Of a stretch of 6,885 nt of DNA, positions 1 to 5,860 are shown piece by piece. The notes beneath the pieces are model-generated. The model did not search any database. It had not been told where the DNA came from and was given only the letters and a program-made list of their open reading frames with translations. The DNA lies in the NCBI GenBank assembly GCA_012519645.1, contig JAAYPU010000006.1, positions 1-6,885 of the forward strand, read 5' to 3'. Numbering within the stretch: position 1 is the stretch's first letter; the number at the start of each line of letters is the position of its first letter. The DNA is from Clostridiales bacterium (GTDB lineage: Bacteria > Bacillota > Clostridia > Peptostreptococcales > JAAYPU01). A program made the position numbers and the translations under genes.

Positions 1-44
1 ATAAGCGGTCTTTTAACTTTATGGCACTTCTATTGTAACCTGAG

Positions 45-1505
45 TTACAGAATATTTGAAAGAAGTCTTGATATCGATTCTTTAAAACGTATTTGCCAAG
101 GTCTTTGCATATAAATGTCCCGGGTCAGTTCAGAAGAGAGATACATATCATGTTTGAAGATTTCATCAAGTTTCGAAGCAGTCAATGTATCATAAATAAA
201 TGCATTTACTTCAAAATTTAATCTGAAGCTGCGAATATCAAAATTTGCAGAACCGATAGAGGCTACTTTTCCATCAATACAGATGGTTTTAGAATGCAAA
301 AATCCGTTTTCATAGATATATACTTTTGCTCCTGCTTCAAGGAGCTCACCGATATACGAATAGGTTGCCCAGTAGACAAAGGCATGGTCGGGTCTGGAAG
401 GTATCATGATCCGCACATCCAATCCGGATAAGCATGCTACTTTGAGCGCTTCAAGAATACTGTCGTCAGGTACGAAATAAGGTGTTTGGATAAATATATT
501 TTTTTTAGCTGAAGATATCATTTTCAGGTAACCTATTTTAATTTGCTGATAGGGTGAATCCGGACCGCAGGAAACTATCTGTACACCGCTGTTTCCGGCT
601 TGTGCGGTTTCATGGTAATAACCCAGGGTAATATTCAAGTCTTCTTTGGATGCGCTTCTCCAGTCCAGAATAAATCGTGTTTGCATATCGTAGACAGCAC
701 TGCCGGTAATTTTAATATGAGTATCTCTCCAGTATCCTACTTTTTCTTTTAAGCCTAAATATTCATTTCCAACATTGAATCCGCCCAGATAGCCAATTTC
801 ACCATCTATTACAATGAGTTTTCTATGATTTCGATAATTGAATTTAAGATTGAACAGCTTGATTCGTGAAGGGAAAAAGAAAGCAACTTTGCCTCCAGCT
901 TCTCTGAAATCTGATAAAACCTTTTTGGTTATATTTTTACTGCCCATGGCATCTAACAGCAGACGGACCTCAACACCTTCCTGCGCTTTTAAAGTGAGTG
1001 CATTAAGGATTTCCTGCCCCAATGAATCATTTTGGAATATAAAATAGAGCATATGGATGCTTTTTTCAGCTTTTTTGATATCCTGCAACAGCTCGTTAAA
1101 TTTTTCTTTTCCGTCCGTAAAAATTTTTATTGAATTATCCTGTGTAAATAATGCATGACTATGTATTTGGTGTAAATGTATCATATCCTTATAAGGTTCT
1201 ATTTCTTTTTGATTAAATATAAATGTATTTGACTTGAATTCGTTGATTTGGTTTTCTAAAGAGGATTCAAGTATTTTTTTCTCCAATATTTTAAATCGGA
1301 ATATTCTTTTTTTATAAAGGTTTTGAGAAAACAGAAAGTAGAGGAGGATTCCAAAAATTGGTACAAAAAATAATACCAATATCCAAGCCAATGTTGAAGA
1401 AGGGTCTTTTCTTTCAAGAAATATTATGAAGCAGGAAATAATGAAATTTATTATAAAAATGATGGAAATAGCATTAGATGCAATCGGAATAAGTGTATTT
1501 ATCAT
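45..1505 (-). CDS. cls: Cardiolipin synthase (two-HKD phospholipase D family)
   Basis: Membrane enzyme that condenses two phosphatidylglycerol molecules into cardiolipin and glycerol. The 486-residue product has the usual length for a Firmicute Cls. Two hydrophobic segments (about residues 8-30 and 39-60), separated by a charged ERKDPSST stretch, form the N-terminal membrane anchor. Two PLD domains follow, each with an HxKxxxxD motif: H227/K229/D234 (HRKLIVID) with downstream GGFN, and H404/K406/D411 (HSKTICID) with downstream GSANFD. Both catalytic motifs are intact, so the gene looks functional. The ATG at 1505 is preceded by a GGAG ribosome binding site at good spacing and by an extended -10 promoter. 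It is divergent from sigI across 212 bp and appears monocistronic at its 5' end; what follows it lies outside the window. Family assignment is secure. Which paralogue it is, where a genome has several, cannot be told. Confidence 0.95.
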   Translation of the reverse strand: MINTLIPIASNAISIIFIINFIISCFIIFLERKDPSSTLAWILVLFFVPIFGILLYFLFSQNLYKKRIFRFKILEKKILESSLENQINEFKSNTFIFNQKEIEPYKDMIHLHQIHSHALFTQDNSIKIFTDGKEKFNELLQDIKKAEKSIHMLYFIFQNDSLGQEILNALTLKAQEGVEVRLLLDAMGSKNITKKVLSDFREAGGKVAFFFPSRIKLFNLKFNYRNHRKLIVIDGEIGYLGGFNVGNEYLGLKEKVGYWRDTHIKITGSAVYDMQTRFILDWRSASKEDLNITLGYYHETAQAGNSGVQIVSCGPDSPYQQIKIGYLKMISSAKKNIFIQTPYFVPDDSILEALKVACLSGLDVRIMIPSRPDHAFVYWATYSYIGELLEAGAKVYIYENGFLHSKTICIDGKVASIGSANFDIRSFRLNFEVNAFIYDTLTASKLDEIFKHDMYLSSELTRDIYMQRPWQIRFKESISRLLSNIL

Positions 1506-1539
1506 TTGTATCTACTCCATATACGATTAATTGCTTTTG

Positions 1540-1548
1540 ATTATAGCA
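1540..1548 (-). promoter_or_regulatory. Extended -10 promoter of cls
   Basis: On the minus strand this reads TGCTATAAT: a perfect TATAAT hexamer (1540-1545) with the TG of an extended -10. It lies 35 bp upstream of the cls start codon. The -35 region at normal spacing (about 1563-1568, TTATAT) is poor, which is typical of extended -10 promoters. It implies housekeeping SigA transcription of cls. Confidence 0.6.
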
Positions 1549-1665
1549 TATTTTGTCATTTAATATAAGGTGTAAAAGATTGAATGGGAAGAATGAATCC
1601 TGTATATTAAATATTAATTAGTGTTTGAATGATTCGAATAATTATTTAAAGTAATTTATGTAAAA

Positions 1666-1693
1666 CGCCCCGATATTTATTAGTAATATCGTA
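1666..1693 (+). promoter_or_regulatory. Candidate SigI-type promoter of the sigI-rsgI operon
   Basis: Upstream of sigI there is an A-run followed by CGCCCCG (1666-1672), then 18 bp after the C-run CGTA (1690-1693). Known SigI promoters in Bacillus and Clostridium thermocellum have a C-rich -35 (CCCC after an A-rich stretch) and a CGAA/CGTA -10, unlike SigA promoters, and sigI operons are commonly autoregulated. These bases are almost the only C/G cluster in an AT-rich gap. The -10 ends 24 bp before the sigI ATG, giving a short leader. No convincing SigA promoter was seen closer to the gene. The match was made by eye from remembered consensus. Confidence 0.55.
1671..1691. repeat. Inverted repeat inside the sigI promoter spacer
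   Basis: CGATATT (1671-1677) and AATATCG (1685-1691) form perfect 7-bp arms around a 7-bp centre. The arms touch the last C of the candidate -35 and the CG of the candidate -10. It could be an operator for a second regulator or simply chance in AT-rich DNA. Confidence 0.45.
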
Positions 1694-1717
1694 TTCTATT
1701 AGTAAATAGGTGATGGT

Positions 1718-2407
1718 ATGAGAATATTTTTTGATGATATTTCTGAGGTCATATACAGAATAAAATCAGGTGATGAAGTATTACGTAATGATTTTATTGA
1801 AAAATATATGTCTTTTATAGTAAATACGATTTCTAAAACGACAAACAGATATATCGATGTACATAATTCAGAAGAGTTAAGTGTAGGTTTGATGGCATTT
1901 AATGAGGCAATAGATAAGTATGATGAGTCCAAAGGTTCCTTTATAAATTTCTCAAAAATCGTTATTAGGAGCAGAGTTTTAGATTTTCTGAAAAAGGAAA
2001 AGAGAAATGAAAGTATTTCATTAGAAGATGGTCTGATTAAGGAAGAAAAGTATGAGGATGATTTTACAGGCATAGAAGTAAAGGATGAGATCGAAAAGTT
2101 TATTCAAAAATTAAAGTCCTTTGGGATCACATTAAAGGAATTGGCTGATAAAGCACCAAAGCACTGTGATACAAAAGAAAAAATAGTCCTGGTAGGGAAG
2201 AGGATATACAATAATCCAATCTTGTACTCAGAATTTCAAAGGAAAAGAAAGATCCCGATACGTGCAGCAGCTCAGTATTGCGGAATTTCTGAAAAGGTAA
2301 TTAAAAATAACAAAATACATATTATCGCTTACATTCTTGTGTTAGAGGGAGACGGAGATGCCCTTAAAAGATATTTTGGAATAAAGGGAGGTGTTTCAAA
2401 TGGTTAA
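1718..2407 (+). CDS. sigI: RNA polymerase sigma factor SigI
   Basis: Alternative sigma factor of the SigI group (sigma-70 superfamily), which in Bacillus answers heat and cell-wall stress and in cellulolytic clostridia controls polysaccharide-degrading genes. The 229-residue product has a sigma region-2-like part at about residues 8-90, including the stretch DKYDESKGSFINFSKIVIRSR and the end VLDFLKKEKR. An acidic linker follows, then the SigI-specific C-terminal helical domain (about 120-220) with a basic FQRKRKIPIRAAAQYCGISEKVIKNN-type helix-turn-helix region, here split at residues about 184-209. The ATG has AGGTGA 4 bp upstream. The last 8 bp overlap rsgI, so translation of the two is probably coupled and stoichiometric. 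Its activity is expected to be held by the membrane-bound RsgI encoded next. The C-terminal pattern and the partner gene make the family clear; the regulon cannot be read from this window. Confidence 0.93.
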   Translation: MRIFFDDISEVIYRIKSGDEVLRNDFIEKYMSFIVNTISKTTNRYIDVHNSEELSVGLMAFNEAIDKYDESKGSFINFSKIVIRSRVLDFLKKEKRNESISLEDGLIKEEKYEDDFTGIEVKDEIEKFIQKLKSFGITLKELADKAPKHCDTKEKIVLVGKRIYNNPILYSEFQRKRKIPIRAAAQYCGISEKVIKNNKIHIIAYILVLEGDGDALKRYFGIKGGVSNG

Positions 2408-3494
2408 TGAAGGTGTCGTACTTGAAATCAATAGAGGCTATATCATTGTTCTCAGTAAAGACGGAGATTATATCAAATTAAAATATAAAAGCGGCTCTTA
2501 CGAAGGGCAACGTATATATTTTACAAGCGAAGATATATTAAAGGAAAAAAGGTATACGAGGCTTTCGGCTGTTGCGGCCTGCATTCTCATTATATTGATA
2601 CCGGCTTTTATCTTTATGAGTATGCCGGCAAATATAAATAATGTCTATGCTGCGGCAGTGGTAAGTGTAGATATAAACCCGAGCATAGAATTTATGATCG
2701 ATAATAACGGACTTGTTATGGATATGAATATTGTGAGCAAAGATGCAAAAAAACTCGTTGATATGGGGTGGAGAGGAAATCCCTATTCTGAAGTGCTGGT
2801 AAAATATCTTAAAGCAGCAGAAGAAAAAGGCTATATTAAGGAAAACGATGTAGTTGTATTTGCCTGTACGGTTATAGATGATAATATAGATGCTAAAAAA
2901 ATTGAACAGGAAACTGAGGAAGCAATTTCTAAAATAGAAAAAAATGTTTCTTACACATATTCTGAAGCAAACAAAGAAACCTTAGAAAAAGCGAGAGAGA
3001 AAAAGCTTTCTTTAGGTAAATATGAGTTGTATCAAGAAATCATAGAGCATAATCCTGAATTGGATATTCGAAAATTGGAAAAGGAAGATATTAAAAACAT
3101 TATAAAAGAAACTCGAAATACTGTAAAACAAAACAGGAAAGAAGATAAATACAATGAAAAAAACCAAGCTCAACAAGAACGGGAAACCGAAAAAAATAAA
3201 AATGAAAAAATAGAAGAAGAAAAAAATCAAAACAGAAATCAGATCAAACCTGATGATAATGACAAATCTGATACTAAAAATAATAAAGATAGTAATGATA
3301 ATAAAGATAAAAAGGATAGCAAAGATAACAAAGATAACAAAGATAGTAAAGATAGTAAAGATAGTAAAGATAGTAAAGATAGTAAAGATAGTAAAGATAG
3401 TAAAGACAATAAACAGGATGATAAAGGCAAAAAGCCTTCTAAAGAGAAAGATAATCCACATAACAAAGATAAGAACAAGGAAGATATCAAATAA
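2400..3494 (+). CDS. rsgI: Anti-sigma-I factor RsgI with a disordered extracellular tail
   Basis: Transmembrane anti-sigma factor that binds SigI inside the cell and senses a signal outside. The start is the ATG at 2400, because GGGAGGTG (2386-2393) sits 6 bp before it; a GTG at 2391 lies within that site. The product is 364 residues. Residues 1-50 are the RsgI N-terminal SigI-binding domain; about 57-76 form one membrane helix; 86-200 are the conserved extracellular domain with VDINPS, whose N93-P94 bond corresponds to the autoproteolysis site described for clostridial RsgI, and a later LSLGKYELYQEI motif. From about residue 235 the chain is low-complexity Lys/Asp/Glu/Asn/Ser, including DSK repeats (297-338). 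Many clostridial RsgI proteins end in carbohydrate-binding or hydrolase domains; none is visible here. This resembles instead the Bacillus subtilis type, where a disordered extracellular region is needed for sensing cell-wall state. Ligand unknown. Confidence 0.92.
   Translation: MVNEGVVLEINRGYIIVLSKDGDYIKLKYKSGSYEGQRIYFTSEDILKEKRYTRLSAVAACILIILIPAFIFMSMPANINNVYAAAVVSVDINPSIEFMIDNNGLVMDMNIVSKDAKKLVDMGWRGNPYSEVLVKYLKAAEEKGYIKENDVVVFACTVIDDNIDAKKIEQETEEAISKIEKNVSYTYSEANKETLEKAREKKLSLGKYELYQEIIEHNPELDIRKLEKEDIKNIIKETRNTVKQNRKEDKYNEKNQAQQERETEKNKNEKIEEEKNQNRNQIKPDDNDKSDTKNNKDSNDNKDKKDSKDNKDNKDSKDSKDSKDSKDSKDSKDSKDNKQDDKGKKPSKEKDNPHNKDKNKEDIK
3288..3413 (+). repeat. 9-bp tandem repeat array coding for DSK/DNK units
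   Basis: Fourteen consecutive 9-bp units in frame with rsgI. Seven are identical copies of GATAGTAAA (3342-3404); the flanking units differ by one or a few bases (GATAACAAA, GATAGCAAA, GATAATAAA, GACAATAAA). They encode DSN-DNK-DKK-DSK-DNK-DNK-(DSK)x7-DNK. Because the unit is a multiple of three, copy-number change would lengthen or shorten the tail without a frameshift. Long open frames on this stretch in other frames and on the other strand are by-products of the repeat. Confidence 0.95.
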
Positions 3495-3504
3495 TTCCTT
3501 AACA

Positions 3505-3535
3505 AATAGAGCTCTGCGTTTTGCAGAGCTCTATT
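3505..3535. terminator. Hairpin terminator shared by rsgI and trxA
   Basis: AATAGAGCTCTGC (3505-3517) and GCAGAGCTCTATT (3523-3535) pair as a perfect 13-bp stem with a GTTTT loop. It lies between two converging genes, 10 bp after rsgI and 22 bp before the trxA stop. Flanks are only moderately T-rich on either strand (ATTATT on plus, TATTTGTT on minus), so efficiency may be limited. Position and perfect symmetry support a bidirectional terminator. Confidence 0.75.
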
Positions 3536-3557
3536 ATTCAAGGGTATATGTAATTGA

Positions 3558-3887
3558 TTAAAGCATTGCGGTAAGTTTTTCTTCAATAGAAGCTTGAGGC
3601 AATGCACCTGTTACTCTTTCAACAACCTCTCCGTTATTCATGAAGATGAGTGTTGGTATACTCATTACTTTATGTGCTATCGCGAGTTTTCTTTGTTCAT
3701 CTACATTTACTTTACATATTTTCACCTTGCCATCATACTTTTCTGCCAAAGAATCTAAAACCGGAGCTACCATTCTGCATGGACCGCACCAATCAGCGTA
3801 GAAATCAATCAGTACAGGCGTATCAGATTTAACCGCCTCATTTTCATAAGATTCATCTGTTAGTAAAACAATTTTATCGCTTGCCAT
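3558..3887 (-). CDS. trxA: Thioredoxin
   Basis: Small cytoplasmic dithiol-disulfide oxidoreductase that donates electrons to ribonucleotide reductase, peroxiredoxins and other targets, recycled by thioredoxin reductase. The 109-residue product has the full thioredoxin fold pattern: FYADWCGPCR with redox cysteines C34 and C37, P42 in the following helix, and the cis-proline in SIPT (P78), then the NGEVVERVTGA strand-turn. One extra cysteine (C58) lies outside the active site. The start is the ATG at 3887, because GGAGG (3896-3900) lies 8 bp upstream; a longer reading from a TTG further up would place the ribosome site inside the gene. It follows the RseC-family gene by 13 bp on the same strand, so the two are probably one transcript ending at the 3505-3535 hairpin. 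Confidence 0.96.
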   Translation of the reverse strand: MASDKIVLLTDESYENEAVKSDTPVLIDFYADWCGPCRMVAPVLDSLAEKYDGKVKICKVNVDEQRKLAIAHKVMSIPTLIFMNNGEVVERVTGALPQASIEEKLTAML

Positions 3888-3900
3888 TTGTAATACCTCC

Positions 3901-4311
3901 TTATTCAATTATTTTTGTAATGACAGCTTTGTATTTCTCTCTAAATCTTTTTTCATTTTGCCTTATCACCAGATATGAAACAGTGAGAAGGACAAAACCT
4001 AATAAAATAGCGTATATTTCTCCACTGGAATGTGAAGAAAAAACTTTTGTGCCTATTCCAATACCTGCAACGAGCATAACAAGCGGTATAACATACATTA
4101 TAAATGCGGCACTTAAAATATTTTGAGTGGGCATACTTACCTCTACAATATTACCAAGTTTGGCATTTATAGTATTTTCAACGGTAATAGACATTTCTGG
4201 CTTTGAGCCAATATGACAGGCACCACAGTTCTTACATGAAGTATGCTTTACCATCGTAACTATTGCAGTGCTATCATCGATAACTTCAACAATTTTTCCG
4301 AACTGTTCCAA
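3901..4311 (-). CDS. RseC/MucC-family membrane redox protein
   Basis: Member of the SoxR-reducing-system RseC / MucC family. In Proteobacteria, RseC works with Rsx/Rnf electron-transfer complexes to reduce SoxR; its role in Clostridia is not established. The 136-residue product starts GKIVEV and has a cysteine cluster C26-x2-C29-x2-C32 (CKNCGAC) that could bind metal or carry a redox thiol. A beta-rich stretch ends in GNIVEVSMP, then come two membrane helices (about 66-87 and 99-116) and a basic tail. The start is a TTG at 4311, chosen because GGAGG sits 7 bp upstream (4319-4323); the reading open further upstream to 4380 lacks a ribosome site. Its stop abuts the Shine-Dalgarno of trxA, arguing for a shared operon and a link to thiol redox. 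Family call is good; function is inferred. Confidence 0.82.
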   Translation of the reverse strand: MEQFGKIVEVIDDSTAIVTMVKHTSCKNCGACHIGSKPEMSITVENTINAKLGNIVEVSMPTQNILSAAFIMYVIPLVMLVAGIGIGTKVFSSHSSGEIYAILLGFVLLTVSYLVIRQNEKRFREKYKAVITKIIE

Positions 4312-4350
4312 TATATCGCCTCCTGTATGCACTGCTATAATTATAATACA

Positions 4351-4380
4351 CATATACCCTAAATAAAATAAATATAACAA
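4351..4380 (-). promoter_or_regulatory. Weak candidate promoter of the RseC-trxA operon
   Basis: On the minus strand TTGTTA (4375-4380) and TATATG (4351-4356) are spaced 18 bp, each matching four of six consensus bases, about 40 bp before the TTG start. A second -10-like TATAAT lies at 4340-4345 but lacks a good -35. The region is so AT-rich that several placements are possible. Confidence 0.3.
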
Positions 4381-4398
4381 TTCTATTATAAGTTTTTA

Positions 4399-4434
4399 TA
4401 TATTATTTAAACATATTTTAAGAAAAATAATATA
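4399..4434. repeat. A/T-only inverted repeat between the divergent promoters
   Basis: TATATTATTT (4399-4408) and AAATAATATA (4425-4434) are perfect 10-bp inverted arms around a 16-bp centre. It lies midway between the RseC-trxA operon and glyA. No T-run follows, so it is not an obvious terminator; it may be a protein-binding site or a chance pairing in AT-rich DNA. Confidence 0.4.
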
Positions 4435-4459
4435 GAGGGTAAATGGTATTTTTGTCAGG

Positions 4460-4478
4460 ATTCAATTAATAGTTGAAT
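4460..4478. repeat. Candidate operator overlapping the glyA -35
   Basis: ATTCAATTAATAGTTGAAT is a 19-bp palindrome with eight of nine base pairs matched around a central A. Its right arm is the -35 hexamer of the glyA promoter, so a bound repressor would block polymerase. No known operator consensus was recognised. Confidence 0.4.
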
Positions 4479-4501
4479 TATAGGCAAAATATCAATATAA
4501 T
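4473..4501 (+). promoter_or_regulatory. Promoter of glyA
   Basis: TTGAAT (4473-4478) and a perfect TATAAT (4496-4501) are separated by 17 bp, the ideal SigA spacing. The predicted transcript starts near 4508, giving a leader of about 28 bases, too short for a riboswitch. Translation is served by AAAGGATG (4522-4529). Confidence 0.75.
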
Positions 4502-4535
4502 TAAAATGTTAAAGATAAACGAAAGGATGAACTAA

Positions 4536-5777
4536 ATGTATTTTAATTATCTGGATAAAGTGGACCCTGAAATTGCTCAGACCATTAAAAGCGAGATGAA
4601 TCGCCAAGAAAACAAGATCGAATTGATTGCTTCGGAGAATTTTACCAGCCGTGCGGTTATGGAAGCCATGGGAAGCGCTTTAACTAATAAATATGCAGAA
4701 GGGTATCCTTCAAAGAGATATTACGGCGGATGTGAATGCGTAGATGTAGTTGAAGAGCTGGCACGTGAAAGACTAAAGAAATTATTTAATGCGGAATATG
4801 TAAACGTTCAGCCTCATTCAGGTTCAAGCGCAAATATTGCCGTATATTTTTCATTCTTAAAACCCGGCGATACTGTATTAGGAATGGATTTAACAAATGG
4901 TGGTCATTTAACTCATGGCAGCAATGTAAATATATCGGGTAAATATTATAACTTCATACCATATGGAGTAAATCCCAAAACAGAAATGATCGATTATGAT
5001 GAAATAAGAAAAATAGCAAAAGAATTCAGACCAAAAATGATTGTGGCAGGCGCAAGTGCATATCCGAGGATCATAGACAGCAAAAAGTTCAGAGATATTG
5101 CAGATGAAGTCGGTGCTTATCTTATGGTAGATATGGCGCATTTCGCAGGACTTGTAGCTGCAGGTATTCATCCCAATCCTTGTGAAGACGCTCACTTTGT
5201 TACTACCACTACCCATAAGACTCTTAGAGGACCAAGAGGTGGCGCGATCCTTTGCAAAGAAGAATTTGGAAAACAGATCGATAAAGCTATTTTCCCCGGT
5301 ATCCAGGGCGGACCTCTTATGCATGTGATTGCTGCTAAAGCAGTATGCTTTAAAGAGGCCTTAACAGATGAATTCAAACAATATCAGCAGCAAATCGCAA
5401 AAAATGCAAAAGTTCTTGCTGAAGAATTGATTAATAAAGGATTTAGATTGGTTTCGGGAGGAACTGATAACCATTTGGTTCTCGTAGACCTTACCAATAA
5501 AAATATTACTGGCAAACAAGCGGAAAAGGTTTTAGATGACGCCGGAATAACAACCAATAAAAATACGATTCCAAATGATCCCAATGGACCTTTTGTTACA
5601 AGCGGTATCAGATTAGGAACGCCGGCTGTAACTACCAGGGGCTTTAAAGAGGATGATATCAGGAAGGTAGCGGAAGCGATCGCTCTTGTTATTGATAATC
5701 CTGAGGATGCTGCCAGCATTTTGAAAACGCAGCAAATTGTTAAAGAATTGTGCGGAAAACACCCGCTATATAAATAA
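4536..5777 (+). CDS. glyA: Serine hydroxymethyltransferase
   Basis: PLP-dependent cytoplasmic enzyme interconverting serine plus tetrahydrofolate with glycine plus 5,10-methylene-tetrahydrofolate, the main one-carbon source and glycine route. The 413-residue length is standard for bacterial SHMT. Visible family motifs, in order: IELIASENF, NKYAEGYPSKRYYGG, HSGSSAN, GGHLTHG, VDMAHFAGL with D199 and H202, TTTTHKTLRGPRGG with the PLP Schiff-base lysine K228, NHLVLVDL, and SGIRLGTPAVTTRG near the C-terminus. No active-site motif is lost. The ATG at 4536 follows AAAGGATG with 6 bp spacing. It has its own strong promoter and ends before an intrinsic terminator at 5811-5845, so it appears monocistronic. 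It is more GC-rich and conserved in feel than the neighbouring genes, as expected for a housekeeping gene. Confidence 0.98.
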   Translation: MYFNYLDKVDPEIAQTIKSEMNRQENKIELIASENFTSRAVMEAMGSALTNKYAEGYPSKRYYGGCECVDVVEELARERLKKLFNAEYVNVQPHSGSSANIAVYFSFLKPGDTVLGMDLTNGGHLTHGSNVNISGKYYNFIPYGVNPKTEMIDYDEIRKIAKEFRPKMIVAGASAYPRIIDSKKFRDIADEVGAYLMVDMAHFAGLVAAGIHPNPCEDAHFVTTTTHKTLRGPRGGAILCKEEFGKQIDKAIFPGIQGGPLMHVIAAKAVCFKEALTDEFKQYQQQIAKNAKVLAEELINKGFRLVSGGTDNHLVLVDLTNKNITGKQAEKVLDDAGITTNKNTIPNDPNGPFVTSGIRLGTPAVTTRGFKEDDIRKVAEAIALVIDNPEDAASILKTQQIVKELCGKHPLYK

Positions 5778-5784
5778 TAATCAA

Positions 5785-5860
5785 TAACTAAGAACTAATA
5801 GTTTAGGTAAAGAGAGGTATTTGCTATGCAAACACCTCTCTTTTTAACTAAGAACTAATA
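5785..5860 (+). repeat. 16-bp direct repeats flanking the glyA terminator
   Basis: TAACTAAGAACTAATA occurs identically at 5785-5800 and 5845-5860, with the terminator hairpin lying exactly between. A diverged inverted copy (TTAATTCTTAATT, 11 of 13 bases matching on the other strand) lies at 5928-5940. The pattern suggests a dispersed intergenic repeat family or a small inserted element, but the units are simple AT-rich sequence. Confidence 0.65.
5811..5845 (+). terminator. Intrinsic terminator of glyA
   Basis: AGAGAGGTATTTGC (5811-5824) pairs with GCAAACACCTCTCT (5828-5841) as a 14-bp stem with one A-C mismatch and a TAT loop, followed directly by a T-run (5841-5845). It starts 33 bp after the glyA stop. 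This is a textbook rho-independent terminator. Confidence 0.93.

Noticed and set aside
34..49. Palindrome TGTAAC-CTGA-GTTACA at the cls stop codon as a terminator
   Set aside because: The stem is only 6 bp and no T-run follows on the minus strand.
1699..2073. Minus-strand open frame inside sigI
   Set aside because: It is antisense to a well-recognised gene and has no family resemblance.
3253..3561. Long open frame on the plus strand through the repeat (I-V-K repeats), and minus-strand frames at 3012-3461 and 3239-3607
   Set aside because: These are produced by the 9-bp repeat being free of stops in other frames; they have no ribosome site and no plausible protein composition.
3888..3908. 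Longer N-terminus for thioredoxin from a TTG at 3908
   Set aside because: The GGAGG site lies inside the extension and serves the ATG at 3887, which also gives a normal thioredoxin N-terminus.
4312..4380. 23-residue hydrophobic extension of the RseC-family protein, resembling a signal peptide
   Set aside because: It has no ribosome site, overlaps the candidate promoter, and a TTG with GGAGG at proper spacing starts the family-typical sequence.
4502..4535. Riboswitch in the glyA leader
   Set aside because: The predicted leader of about 28 bases is too short to hold an aptamer and terminator.
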